In this document: positions 8,344 through 16,273 of the stretch, one piece after another
Layout: each line of letters opens with the position of its first letter
How positions within the stretch are numbered: the first letter of the stretch is position 1
DNA from: Brevibacillus laterosporus LMG 15441
GTDB lineage: Bacteria > Bacillota > Bacilli > Brevibacillales > Brevibacillaceae
Direction of reading: 5' to 3'
NCBI RefSeq assembly: GCF_000219535.2
Contig: NZ_CP007806.1
Coordinates: 4,257,501-4,321,500, forward strand
DNA length: 64,000 nucleotides
The notes under the pieces: model-generated
Seen by the model: only the letters and a program-made list of their open reading frames with translations
What the model was told of the DNA's origin: nothing
Databases searched by the model: none
Position numbers and translations under genes: made by a program

Positions 8344-8361
8344 TTTCAACCTAGGAAGCGA

Positions 8362-8574
8362 TTACGCCTTTGGCTTGAACGTATGACAACAGGTTTCTCG
8401 AGAAGTTGTTGCATAATCACGGTGCTCGGTATCATAACCGAACTCGTTTGCAAATTCAGCATCATAATCTTTGTTTGCATGAGGATCAATGTCCACCATA
8501 ATAGCATCAGCAATACAATTGTTTCCTTCTCCCCAGTACGTACAACTTGCTACACTGCATTTTACAATTGGCAT
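8362..8574 (-). CDS. DUF1540 domain protein
   Basis: Seventy residues starting MPIVKCSVASC. The cysteine pattern (C6, C11, C20, then CC near the end at TSRETCCHTF) and the phrase CTYWGEGNNCIADAI match DUF1540, a small cysteine-rich domain common in Firmicutes that probably binds zinc. The ATG at 8574 is chosen over an in-frame GTG nine bases upstream because AGGAGG lies at the right distance from it and overlaps that GTG. No function is known for the family; several copies per genome are usual. Confidence 0.85.
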   Translation of the reverse strand: MPIVKCSVASCTYWGEGNNCIADAIMVDIDPHANKDYDAEFANEFGYDTEHRDYATTSRETCCHTFKPKA

Positions 8575-8687
8575 ATTGGTCACCTCCTATGGCTATACTG
8601 CACCCAGACAGGGACTTTTATAACCTTTCCCTTCAGGTTTTTTTTACATAGAATATCGTTAATGGTAGGATGTTTTATAGGAGGTGA

Positions 8688-9476
8688 ATGAGTAGCATTA
8701 TGAGTAAACCAGTAGTAATTGTTACAGGCGGTACCGGTGGACTTGGGATGGCACTTGCCAAGGAGTACATTCGTGAGGGTTACCATGTGGTTATTACAAG
8801 CAGAGATCACACGAAACTAAAAAGAGTCCAGCGTGAATGGAACCGTCCCCCAATGCTTCACATCTATAAACTAGACCTGTCCGATAATGAAGCAGTAAGA
8901 GCCTTTTCTGCTTGGATAAAGATTCGCTTTGGCCGTTGCGATATTCTCATCAATAATGCAGGCTCTGCTTTATTTAAGCCCTTTTTAGATCATTCACTGG
9001 AAGAGATTCACCAGACCATTGAATCAAATTTAATGGGCACATTATATATGACTCGTGCTTTCCTGCCTATGATGCTCGCTCAATCAGAAGCTAGGATTGT
9101 GAATATTGCTTCTCTAGCAGGTCGTGTTGCTTCTGCTAAAACGGCTGTATATGCTGCAACAAAAGCCGCTGTTATAAGATTCAGCGAGTCACTTCGACAT
9201 GAGCTAGCTGCTACACACATCTCAGTTACCTGTGCCTTACCTGGTCCGATTGATACGCCATTTCTCATGTATGCAGACAATACAGGCACATATAAACAAA
9301 AAGTAAGTGGTTACCTGCTATCTCCCGAAAAAACGGCAAAAGCTATAATGAAAGCAACAAAACAGAAACGCTTTGAGGTAGCCCTACCAAAGCGTCTCCA
9401 TCTACTGTCGCTCATTTATCCTTTATTACCAGATTTTATTATGAAACGAGTCGCACCCTTGCTGAATCGCAAATAA
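8688..9476 (+). CDS. Short-chain dehydrogenase/reductase (SDR)
   Basis: An NAD(P)-dependent oxidoreductase of the classical SDR type, about 260 residues. It shows the cofactor motif TGGTGGLG (residues 13-20), the structural NNAG near residue 89, catalytic Ser in IASLAG near 142 and YAATK near 155-159. The short basic C-terminus (YPLLPDFIMKRVAPLLNRK) resembles the DltE/YqjQ subgroup. The start is uncertain: ATG at 8688 lies only three bases from GGAGG, while ATG at 8700 lies 15 bases away and gives the more usual MSKPVVIVTGG start. Substrate unknown. It converges on the MFS gene with seven bases between stop codons. Confidence 0.88.
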   Translation: MSSIMSKPVVIVTGGTGGLGMALAKEYIREGYHVVITSRDHTKLKRVQREWNRPPMLHIYKLDLSDNEAVRAFSAWIKIRFGRCDILINNAGSALFKPFLDHSLEEIHQTIESNLMGTLYMTRAFLPMMLAQSEARIVNIASLAGRVASAKTAVYAATKAAVIRFSESLRHELAATHISVTCALPGPIDTPFLMYADNTGTYKQKVSGYLLSPEKTAKAIMKATKQKRFEVALPKRLHLLSLIYPLLPDFIMKRVAPLLNRK

Positions 9477-9483
9477 TACTAAA

Positions 9484-10701
9484 TTATCGTAAAGCTCGCA
9501 ACCTTACCATCGCTATGATCCCAACCAACATACATAGCACGGCACAATACACAAAGATACGATCCATTCCTAATGAAGAAGCCAGGAGGCCGGATAAGAA
9601 ACTTCCAACAGGTAAACCAAATCCTGTGATGGAACGATTGGCAGTTAAAACTCGCCCCAAAATCTCATTCGGCACCTGTTTTTGAATATAGGTTGAAATT
9701 AATACGTTAAATGGAGCAAAAACAACCCCACCAACAAAGAAGCACACAACAGCAATCTCCATGCGTTGCGTAAACCCTAGAGGGAATGTAGTTAATCCCC
9801 ACAAACAAATAATCGCCCCGACTGTCACTCCAATTGGGTACTTCCAATTCTTGGCGATAAATAGCATCGAACCACACAATGATCCGATCGCTATCGCTGT
9901 AAGCATATAACCTTGATAAGCCTCTTTTCCAATCCCCCATACTTGCTGTATGTATACAGGCAATAATTCTACAGGTGAATATCCCATATTAAAAAACAGA
10001 CTAAAGAATAACAGAGAAAGGAGCATCGAATTCGTTCCTATATATCGATAACCTACCACAAGATCTTTCCAAAAATGAAGTAATGCCTCTCTTTTTGTCT
10101 GACTTGATATGTTAGAGTTTGGCTTATATGTATAGGAAACTCGTAAAAAACACGCTGCACATAAAAAGAAACTAATTGAATCGATAATAATGACATTGGC
10201 CGGTCCGATTAACGTAACCGCTAACCCGGCTAGCATAGGCCCAAAAAGCCAAACAATCTGCCATTGCGCACTCATCACGCTATTTGCTTTAATGAGCAGT
10301 TCCTTATCCTTGATTAAATTCGGGAGCATTGCTTGCTGACCAGTGCTGCTTAGTGGTGATAACATACCAGCTAAGGCCATGATGATATAAACGGTAGCGA
10401 CTGGTACGGCTGGTAAAGACAGCAAAAAAACAAGCAATCCATATAAAGAGCCTCTTACCACATTATCAAAAATAATGAGTTTCCTTCGATCAATGCGATC
10501 CAATAAAACGCCTGCTATTAATCCAGATATCAGAGCTGGTACATAATAGGACAAAATAGAAGTCCCCATAATCGCTCCAGAACCTGTTCGATGTAATAAA
10601 TACCAGCTTACCCCAAACGATCCAAATGAATTTCCGACAGCTGATAAAAAGATACCAAGCCAGAACCAACGAAATGATGGAGTTCTCCATAGCTCTTTCA
10701 T
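9484..10701 (-). CDS. MFS exporter (EntS/MFS_3-like)
   Basis: A 405-residue integral membrane protein with about twelve hydrophobic segments. The start (MKELWRTPSFRWFWLGIFLSAVG) and the loop DRIDRRKLIIFDN between helices 2 and 3 are typical of the MFS_3 group, which includes the enterobactin exporter EntS and macrolide exporters. The ATG at 10701 is favoured because AGGAGGTG precedes it by six bases; an upstream GTG overlaps that site. It is monocistronic, between codY and the SDR gene. A 16-bp palindrome 75 bases upstream may be its operator. Substrate unknown. Confidence 0.87.
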   Translation of the reverse strand: MKELWRTPSFRWFWLGIFLSAVGNSFGSFGVSWYLLHRTGSGAIMGTSILSYYVPALISGLIAGVLLDRIDRRKLIIFDNVVRGSLYGLLVFLLSLPAVPVATVYIIMALAGMLSPLSSTGQQAMLPNLIKDKELLIKANSVMSAQWQIVWLFGPMLAGLAVTLIGPANVIIIDSISFFLCAACFLRVSYTYKPNSNISSQTKREALLHFWKDLVVGYRYIGTNSMLLSLLFFSLFFNMGYSPVELLPVYIQQVWGIGKEAYQGYMLTAIAIGSLCGSMLFIAKNWKYPIGVTVGAIICLWGLTTFPLGFTQRMEIAVVCFFVGGVVFAPFNVLISTYIQKQVPNEILGRVLTANRSITGFGLPVGSFLSGLLASSLGMDRIFVYCAVLCMLVGIIAMVRLRALR

Positions 10702-10784
10702 GCTGTACACCTCCTAATCAAAAAGATATCATAATTATACGACTTTTTAAATATAAAAATTTAATAAGTAAAAATATTTAGTAT

Positions 10785-10800
10785 TATCTACATGTAGATA
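10785..10800. promoter_or_regulatory. Perfect palindrome, candidate operator
   Basis: TATCTACATGTAGATA is a perfect 16-bp palindrome 75-90 bases upstream of the MFS exporter start. Its place and symmetry suit a dimeric repressor site; no regulator gene adjoins it. Confidence 0.45.
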
Positions 10801-10820
10801 TCATTTCTTTAATACAGTAA

Positions 10821-10836
10821 AGTTTCACATGAAACA
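10821..10836. other. parS-like 16-mer
   Basis: AGTTTCACATGAAACA differs from the ParB-binding consensus TGTTNCACGTGAAACA at two positions (first base and one central base). It lies between codY and the exporter gene. It could equally be a chance inverted repeat. Confidence 0.35.
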
Positions 10837-10845
10837 TTAAAAATA

Positions 10846-10879
10846 ATAAAAAAAGGCATGCCCGAAATAGGCATGCCTT
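10846..10879 (-). terminator. codY terminator
   Basis: AAGGCATGCC / GGCATGCCTT arms (10853-10862, 10870-10879), a seven-base loop and, on the minus strand, seven T residues. It ends the codY transcript. Confidence 0.9.
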
Positions 10880-10925
10880 ACAACTGGGAGGAGAACATGG
10901 TAATCGTTACTACTGGGTTATGTGA

Positions 10926-11702
10926 TTATGATGTTTTCCATTTTTCTAACTCAGAATGGAATTTATCATTTAGCACCTTAATATAGGTTCCCTTCATACC
11001 AAGAGAACGCGATTCAAGAACTCCTGCACTAGCAAGCTTACGCAATGCATTAACGATCACAGAACGGGTCAATCCAGCCTGATCCGCTAATTGACTAGCT
11101 ACCAGCAACCCTTCCTTAGCATCCAATTGCTCCATGATTTTTTCAATCGCAATTTGCTCACTATAGGAAAGAGAAGACAAAGCAATCTTAGCAAATGTTT
11201 TATCACGAACTTCATTTTCAATCTGTTCTGTTCGCTGACGTACAATTTTCATTCCAACTACAGTTGCACCAATCTCAGCTAGGATGAGATCGTCCGTCTC
11301 AAAAGCACCAAATGCACGAGTTAATACTAATGTTCCTAATCGACTGCCACCTGCATTAATCGGTACGATGGTGGTCATCATTTGAGGGAACAGATTTTTC
11401 CACTCAGCAGGAACCATGCTGTAGTTACTGTGAACTGCCTCGTTAGCTACTGAGAAATGAATCTCTAATAATTTTTCCTTATAGTTTTCAGGTAAAAAGC
11501 TCGTAAAACGACCTGTTTCCTGAATCGAAATCTCTTGTGCAAAACCACTTCCTAAAATCTGACCATCTGCCGTGATGATATACATATTGGAATTGATGAT
11601 ATCAGAGAGCAATTTAGCAATATCCTGATATGATACCCCGTTTCCACCCATCGTCTTTTGAAGCATCGCATTTATTCGTCTCGTTTTTTCTAACAAATTC
11701 AT
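10926..11702 (-). CDS. codY: GTP- and branched-chain-amino-acid-sensing repressor CodY
   Basis: A 258-residue global regulator. Residues 1-155 form the ligand-sensing GAF domain (MNLLEKTRRINAMLQ start, SDIINSNMYIITADGQILG). The C-terminal ~80 residues form the winged helix, with recognition segment ASQLADQAGLTRSVIVNALRKL. CodY represses amino-acid, peptide and stationary-phase genes while GTP and Ile/Leu/Val are high. In Bacillus codY follows xerC-clpQ-clpY; here it stands alone with its own terminator. A CodY-like box 38 bases upstream suggests autoregulation. Confidence 0.97.
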   Translation of the reverse strand: MNLLEKTRRINAMLQKTMGGNGVSYQDIAKLLSDIINSNMYIITADGQILGSGFAQEISIQETGRFTSFLPENYKEKLLEIHFSVANEAVHSNYSMVPAEWKNLFPQMMTTIVPINAGGSRLGTLVLTRAFGAFETDDLILAEIGATVVGMKIVRQRTEQIENEVRDKTFAKIALSSLSYSEQIAIEKIMEQLDAKEGLLVASQLADQAGLTRSVIVNALRKLASAGVLESRSLGMKGTYIKVLNDKFHSELEKWKTS

Positions 11703-11739
11703 TTGGAAAATTCCTCCTCTAAATGTTTCATGCTCACAG

Positions 11740-11754
11740 TATTGTCTGAAAAAT
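11740..11754. promoter_or_regulatory. CodY-box-like sequence upstream of codY
   Basis: TATTGTCTGAAAAAT matches 12 of 15 positions of the CodY consensus AATTTTCWGAAAATT. It lies 38-52 bases upstream of the codY start codon, where binding would block transcription or translation start. Confidence 0.45.
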
Positions 11755-11846
11755 GTGCCTTGATACCTCGTATTCGAAAAAAATTTTTTCAGACGGTGTA
11801 CGGCATACCATTTTGAGACGAAAATCGATGCTTAATCGGGGTTACT

Positions 11847-11878
11847 CAATAAAAAAAGCCTGGCATCTGCCAAGCTTT
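11847..11878 (-). terminator. yitT-family gene terminator
   Basis: AAAGCCTGGCA and TGCCAAGCTTT (11855-11865, 11868-11878) form a hairpin with one mismatch; the minus strand continues with seven T residues. Confidence 0.85.
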
Positions 11879-11897
11879 CCTAACTAACAATCTCAAC

Positions 11898-12494
11898 TTA
11901 TTCTGTCTGGATCATTCCACGACGATTCCACAAAAAAGTAATGCCTGATACGATCATGATCGCTAAAAAAGAATAAAAATAATGGGGCGTATCGCCTAGC
12001 AGTGCGCCTATCAACAAGATGATGATATCAAATACAAAGATCACAATCCCAATATTAATTCGTATTACATCAGATAGAAGTTTAGCCACCAAATCAAATC
12101 CATCTGTCGTTGTATTAAATCTAAGTAACAGCCCAATCCCCATGCCAATAAACAAGCCTCCCAAAATACTACTGAATAATAGAGAACAGGAGGTAAATAC
12201 AGAGACATGCTGCAACGGCGAAAATAAATCAATCAAAAAGGACGAAAGCAACAATCCATTAACACTATCGTAAAAATAAGATCGCTTTGTAAACCAAGCA
12301 TATAGATAAATTGGAATACTCATGACGATCATGACCAGCCCTACTTTATAGCCCGCCATATAGTTGATTATTAAAGCAATTCCGGTCAAGCCGCCGTCCA
12401 TTAATTGATGCGGAATGATGAAACCGTTTACTCCAAGTGCAAGTAATCCACTGCCAATAAGCAAGGCTACTCCTTTACGTATCATATATACCAT
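11898..12494 (-). CDS. YitT-family membrane protein
   Basis: A 198-residue membrane protein with five to six hydrophobic segments and the family signatures GVNGFIIPHQLMDGGLTGIALI (shown here as residues 22-43) and RFNTTTDGFDLVAKLL near residues 124-139. It consists of the membrane domain only; the cytosolic DUF2179 domain present in many YitT relatives is missing. Function of the family is unknown. The start codon region is covered by a 20-bp hairpin (12500-12560), so translation is probably controlled. It stands downstream of spo0M, perhaps on the same transcript. Confidence 0.88.
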   Translation of the reverse strand: MVYMIRKGVALLIGSGLLALGVNGFIIPHQLMDGGLTGIALIINYMAGYKVGLVMIVMSIPIYLYAWFTKRSYFYDSVNGLLLSSFLIDLFSPLQHVSVFTSCSLLFSSILGGLFIGMGIGLLLRFNTTTDGFDLVAKLLSDVIRINIGIVIFVFDIIILLIGALLGDTPHYFYSFLAIMIVSGITFLWNRRGMIQTE

Positions 12495-12499
12495 GCTCT

Positions 12500-12560
12500 A
12501 CTCCTTGGGATGAGATCAAGACTAGTGTGTGAAGCAAGCTTGTATCTCATACCAAGGAGT
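12500..12560 (-). promoter_or_regulatory. Hairpin sequestering the yitT-family ribosome site
   Basis: On the minus strand the segment 12560-12539 pairs with 12520-12500 over 20 base pairs (one mismatch, one bulge) with an 18-base loop. The 3' arm contains AAGGAG, the ribosome site six bases before the ATG at 12494, so the folded form would hide it. There is no T tract, which argues against a terminator. Translational control, a thermosensor-like switch or a spo0M 3' stabiliser are possible. Confidence 0.6.
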
Positions 12561-12577
12561 TACGACTAGCCTTTTTC

Positions 12578-13354
12578 CTATCCAATGCTTTTCATAATCA
12601 TCTGCTCAATCCATGCTGTCAGCTCTCGAACTGGTCTATTTTGATCCTGCTCAGTTAAACGCAGCCTCACATACCGCTCATCCATATCGAATGCTTCCTC
12701 CAGCATGCCTGCAAATCCACGCTTACGTTTATCAACCTCTAACAGAACCTCTAGTTCATTTTCCTGTAAAAAGAAAATGACCTCCAGTTCATCTACATAT
12801 TTACGGAACCGCCCTTGTGGCCGAAATTCAAATTCTTGTACAAATGGATAAGGCTGACCAAGCCGACGATTCCATTCACAATCGACTTTATATAACTGAA
12901 ATCCTAATGTAGAGAGTGCCTCTAATACGTTCCTCATCATCGGATGCGGTTGTACCTCAATATAATCCGAGTCACCAGGATCAATTGCATTTTTTATATC
13001 TAGGCCTGTACGTAAATAGACCGGTTGTCTTCCTATCGTCAAAGGCGTCGCATAAGGTAATGGAAATGAAAACGAATAGACCTTTGTTTCCTGCGGTTCA
13101 ATGCTAAAGGGTTCTGTCAAACGATGCTTTAACAGGATACATTCTTCTTTTGTCTTGTTTTGATTATTTTCTCGTTCATAATGAGTAATAACATAAATAT
13201 AAATCTCATCAATATCCTGCTGAATATCTCCTCCCGTAATATGAACCTCGCCTGTTACCAATTCACCAGGAAGCAATGTTTCCTTGAAAAGGCGTGTGTC
13301 TACAGTAGCTGCTCCAATTCCTACACTCGCCATCATCTTTTTAAATAACGACAT
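12578..13354 (-). CDS. spo0M: Sporulation-control protein Spo0M
   Basis: A 258-residue arrestin-like protein. The start MSLFKKMMASVGIGAATVDT, the early strand GELVTGEVHITGG and the central SFPLPYATP segment are characteristic of Spo0M. The last ~70 residues are charged (FAGMLEEAFDMDERYVRL). In Bacillus loss of Spo0M lowers sporulation efficiency and the protein is linked to the cell-division and cytoskeletal machinery. It lies between ytrI and the yitT-family gene; a hairpin separates it from the latter. Identification is firm; molecular action is not known. Confidence 0.93.
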   Translation of the reverse strand: MSLFKKMMASVGIGAATVDTRLFKETLLPGELVTGEVHITGGDIQQDIDEIYIYVITHYERENNQNKTKEECILLKHRLTEPFSIEPQETKVYSFSFPLPYATPLTIGRQPVYLRTGLDIKNAIDPGDSDYIEVQPHPMMRNVLEALSTLGFQLYKVDCEWNRRLGQPYPFVQEFEFRPQGRFRKYVDELEVIFFLQENELEVLLEVDKRKRGFAGMLEEAFDMDERYVRLRLTEQDQNRPVRELTAWIEQMIMKSIG

Positions 13355-13455
13355 CCCCCATGCCCCCTCGTTCCAAAAGCCCTTCTTATTTTGTTATAAC
13401 TATATACGAACAAGCTGGGGTTTTGTTGCATTTTTCTCTTACAGCGATACACAAT

Positions 13456-13965
13456 CTATCCGATTGTTTTTGGTTGCTCTTTAGCCACTACATATAAGTG
13501 CAAAACCCGTGAAATAACGAGGGTTTTTATATTTACCTCTATGACCTTTCCTTGGATAATGTACTCTTTTTTTTGCAGTAATTCATGCAATATTTCATGC
13601 ATTTCGCCTACTTGCTCCACTTTTTTCCTTTTCAATTGGGCCAAGTCTTTTTCTAGGCTATGCTTTAATTCTTCTTCGACAAAGGTGTTCGGGCGTTGTC
13701 CTAAAAAGGTGATCTCAACATCTTCAATCACGACATTCTGCTTTTTTCGTGCTACTTTATGCAACTCGTTAAGATTATCCATTTCGTTTTGGAGACGATC
13801 ATTTAATACATATAAATTTTTGTTCTCCAGCATTAGATCTTCCATTCTTTGAATAAATAAAAATAGAAATATCGCTCCTCCTGCGACACCTCCTAAAATA
13901 AACAAGCTGATATACCGAAGATATCGACGTACTTTAGGTAATCGCTCCTCTTGTAAAGTTGTCAT
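13456..13965 (-). CDS. ytrI: Sporulation membrane protein YtrI
   Basis: About 169 residues: a short basic cytosolic start (LQEERLPKVRRYLRY), one membrane helix near residues 18-38 and a long coiled coil (MEDLMLENKNLYVLNDRLQNE onwards), then a mixed C-terminal region. The ATG at 13965 overlaps the ytrH stop codon as ATGA, the reason for preferring it over an in-frame ATG 24 bases upstream inside ytrH. In B. subtilis ytrH-ytrI are expressed in the mother cell under SigmaE and are needed for normal cortex formation and spore resistance. Confidence 0.9.
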   Translation of the reverse strand: MTTLQEERLPKVRRYLRYISLFILGGVAGGAIFLFLFIQRMEDLMLENKNLYVLNDRLQNEMDNLNELHKVARKKQNVVIEDVEITFLGQRPNTFVEEELKHSLEKDLAQLKRKKVEQVGEMHEILHELLQKKEYIIQGKVIEVNIKTLVISRVLHLYVVAKEQPKTIG

Positions 13966-14285
13966 GAAGCTTTCCCCTGCGTCAGCCATAGCATCGAAAT
14001 CGTTCCGAGATGCGCTCCGATAAACGCTGCAAAAATATAAATGAGCTGTTTTAAAACAGGTGAGAAATTGCCGACAAATAATTTTTCAATTTGTAAAAAT
14101 GAGTCAAATGTTCCTCCAAGGGCTCCCACCAGCCCCATAATTTTGAGCTGGATTGCTAGATCTGACATGACAAGTAACGGAGCTCGATCACTAAAAAAAG
14201 CACCCATTCCTCCTAGTATTGATCCCCCAATCACGATTCCATAAGCAACACAAAACGTTAAAATGACTTGAGCCACTTTTCTCAC
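13962..14285 (-). CDS. ytrH: Sporulation protein YtrH
   Basis: A 107-residue membrane protein with three hydrophobic stretches (VILTFCVAYGIVIGGSILGG, IQLKIMGLVGALGGTF, LIYIFAAFIGAHLGTISML). Length and layout match YtrH. It is translationally coupled to ytrI by a four-base ATGA overlap. A 32-residue peptide gene on the same strand ends about 110 bases upstream. SigmaE control is expected from the family but I did not find a convincing promoter. Confidence 0.9.
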   Translation of the reverse strand: MRKVAQVILTFCVAYGIVIGGSILGGMGAFFSDRAPLLVMSDLAIQLKIMGLVGALGGTFDSFLQIEKLFVGNFSPVLKQLIYIFAAFIGAHLGTISMLWLTQGKAS

Positions 14286-14396
14286 GCTCCTTGTGCTTCA
14301 TACTTGTACCAATTTTGCGTATGCTCTACCCTACGCGCGAATAGAGCCAAATATGATTGTCGCTAAAGTAAAGCTTATAAAACCTCTCTCTTTTAT

Positions 14397-14495
14397 TTAT
14401 TCAAATCCATCATCCAACACGATGGAGATAAGAAAGACGACAACGATGATCCCAATGACCATCTCAAGACCACCTAATTTAAAAATACTCCCCAT
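14397..14495 (-). CDS. 32-aa single-span membrane peptide upstream of ytrH
   Basis: A tiny gene: GGAGGG ribosome site, six bases, then ATG. The peptide starts MGSIFKLGGLEMV, carries one hydrophobic span (VIGIIVVVFLISIVL) and ends DDGFE. Good ribosome site, clean composition and position before two sporulation membrane genes support it being real. It is probably on the ytrH-ytrI transcript and may be a sporulation membrane peptide. I do not recognise a named family. Confidence 0.65.
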   Translation of the reverse strand: MGSIFKLGGLEMVIGIIVVVFLISIVLDDGFE

Positions 14496-14655
14496 AAAAT
14501 TCCCTCCTACTAGCCTCTTTTTATAGGGATATGTCACGGTTTACAAAAAGTCTCTAGGCATCTGCCCAGTTTCATGCATTTTGGGCTACGAATAAAGGGC
14601 GTCCCTCTTTTCACATACTAAGTCTGACATCAGAAGAGAGAGGAGGGACAATACC

Positions 14656-15900
14656 TTGGCCACCGCACGCCACTTACTTGGTAACCGCACATTTCTCTTT
14701 CTGTTGATTGCAGCTCTTTTTATGCATATTGCAATCTTTCTGGTGACCCCTATTTTTCCTATCTTCTTGGAAAAAGCACGCCATTTGCATGCAAGTCAAA
14801 TTGGTTTTATTCTTGCTATCGCTAGCTTAATGTACCAAATCGGAAGTCTTGTTGGTGGATTTTTATCTGATCGTGTGTCACGCAAGCTTGTCATGGTAAG
14901 TGGAGCAGCCATTCAAGCAGGTGCTATGTTTGGTTTTAGTGTAAGCCAAACCTTTCTGCTTTTTATGGTATTTTCGGCCGTTAATGGCAGTGGTATGGGG
15001 TTAGTAGCCCCTGCCATAAAAGCAAAGATAGCTGATGTAGTAGGACAAGAAGATCGAACAACTGCATTTTCCTGGCGTGGAATCGCGGCCAACATTGGTA
15101 TTATTATTGGGGGTCTTACGATTACGTTACTTGCATTAAGTACGAATCGAATTGTCTTCATTTATGCAGCAGGTGTTTATATTCTGTTGACCTTTTTTCT
15201 TCTATTTGCTTTACCTAAAGCCCGTCAGGAGAAAACGAAAAAGGATTCCTTATCATGGAGTCAGTATAAAGGTTTATTGGGTCATCGTAGCTTTTTGTTT
15301 TTCTGTCTGGTATCTTTGCTGGTTTGGGGGTTATATGCTCAATTTCCGCTTGTTGTTCCATTACGCGGACAACATATTATGGGGACAGGTGCCAAGGTAG
15401 GCTTGATATGGACGATTAATTCAACCTTTGTGGTTCTATTTCAAGGTGTTATTGCCCGTTATATCTTAGAAAAAATTAGTCCTTATTGGGCAATGGTCAG
15501 TGGTACCTTGTTCCTTGGTGCTGGCCTATTCGCGATGGGCTTTACTCATCAGTTTTGGACGTTTAGTGCAGCAGCCGTTGTGTTTATTATTGGTGAAATG
15601 CTGGCTGTACCTGTATTCGACAGTTTAGTTGGTCATTTTGCTAAGCCTCCTTTATTGGGAGCTTATTATGGGATCGGCAATGTAGTCACAGGGATTAGCG
15701 GTGCTTTAGGTAATGCGCTTGGTGGCTATATGATTGAGTCGCTTGGCGGCGTAGGCAGTATGCGACCATGGTATATGTACGGCATCATTACATTAATTTC
15801 CGTTGCCATTCTGACCGCTTTTGCTATCTATGCTAACGCCCGTCATAAAAATAAAGAATCTTCCTCTTCTCTACACCCTAAAAAGGAGCGTGCGCGATGA
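14656..15900 (+). CDS. MFS drug-type exporter (DHA1-like)
   Basis: A 414-residue, twelve-helix transporter starting at TTG after a GAGGAGGGA ribosome site. The motif LSDRVSRKLVMVSG between helices 2 and 3 is the MFS motif A. The hydrophilic C-terminus (NARHKNKESSSSLHPKKERAR) is cytosolic. It is divergent from the ytrH cluster and its stop codon overlaps the start of a 53-residue gene (ATGA), so the two are translationally coupled. Substrate cannot be told from sequence. Confidence 0.88.
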   Translation: MATARHLLGNRTFLFLLIAALFMHIAIFLVTPIFPIFLEKARHLHASQIGFILAIASLMYQIGSLVGGFLSDRVSRKLVMVSGAAIQAGAMFGFSVSQTFLLFMVFSAVNGSGMGLVAPAIKAKIADVVGQEDRTTAFSWRGIAANIGIIIGGLTITLLALSTNRIVFIYAAGVYILLTFFLLFALPKARQEKTKKDSLSWSQYKGLLGHRSFLFFCLVSLLVWGLYAQFPLVVPLRGQHIMGTGAKVGLIWTINSTFVVLFQGVIARYILEKISPYWAMVSGTLFLGAGLFAMGFTHQFWTFSAAAVVFIIGEMLAVPVFDSLVGHFAKPPLLGAYYGIGNVVTGISGALGNALGGYMIESLGGVGSMRPWYMYGIITLISVAILTAFAIYANARHKNKESSSSLHPKKERAR

Positions 15901-16058
15901 ATTCTTCTACAGATGATCATAAGCAGCAAGGAGCCAATCTTCTTGATAAAGCACCGTTTTGCTCTCTATTGTTTCATATGGAAAATGAAGCTCATGAGTC
16001 AATACTTGAGGAATACAAAAGATATAAGCCTGAGTACAAGTTTTTGTTTTGGGAATAA
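15897..16058 (+). CDS. Small hydrophilic protein (53 aa) coupled to the MFS gene
   Basis: The ATG overlaps the MFS stop codon (ATGA) and is preceded eight bases upstream by AAGGAG, located within the MFS coding end. The 53-residue product starts MNSSTDDHKQQGANLLDKAP and ends YKPEYKFLFWE, is acidic to neutral, rich in Glu, His and Tyr, and has no membrane segment. No family recognised. The coupling suggests co-expression in near equal amounts with the exporter. Confidence 0.65.
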   Translation: MNSSTDDHKQQGANLLDKAPFCSLLFHMENEAHESILEEYKRYKPEYKFLFWE

Positions 16059-16083
16059 TAAGACCTTGAAAGGAATGATAAGA

Positions 16084-16223
16084 AGATGAATATGGATAAA
16101 AAACGCTTTTCCAATAACTCCAATGAACGCAGTGAAACAAATACACAGCCAAAGAAAACTCAAGACGATCGTCCGGGCTTTGGTGACAAAAAATTAGAAG
16201 GACCAGATCGTCCTTCCACATAA
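16084..16223 (+). pseudogene. Small gene with apparent 2-bp frame change
   Basis: An ATG 16084 with a GGAA-type ribosome site opens a frame MNMDKKRFSNNSNERSETN that then runs into a non-protein-like tail and stops at 16195-16197. Removing two bases at an ATAT at about 16139-16142 restores a frame that continues QPKKTQDDRPGFG and ends KKLEGPDRPST at TAA 16221-16223. The restored product (45 aa) is uniformly hydrophilic with a Pro-rich tail. This looks like a slippage-inactivated small protein (or a sequencing error). Family not recognised. Confidence 0.45.
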
Positions 16224-16231
16224 TTCTGAGT

Positions 16232-16273
16232 GGCTTTCACTTGCTAAGTAGTAAGGCAGGTGGAAGCCTTTTT
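16232..16273 (+). terminator. Terminator of the MFS/small-gene operon
   Basis: GGCTTTCAC (16232-16240) pairs with GTGGAAGCC (16260-16268), followed by TTTTT. Confidence 0.85.
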
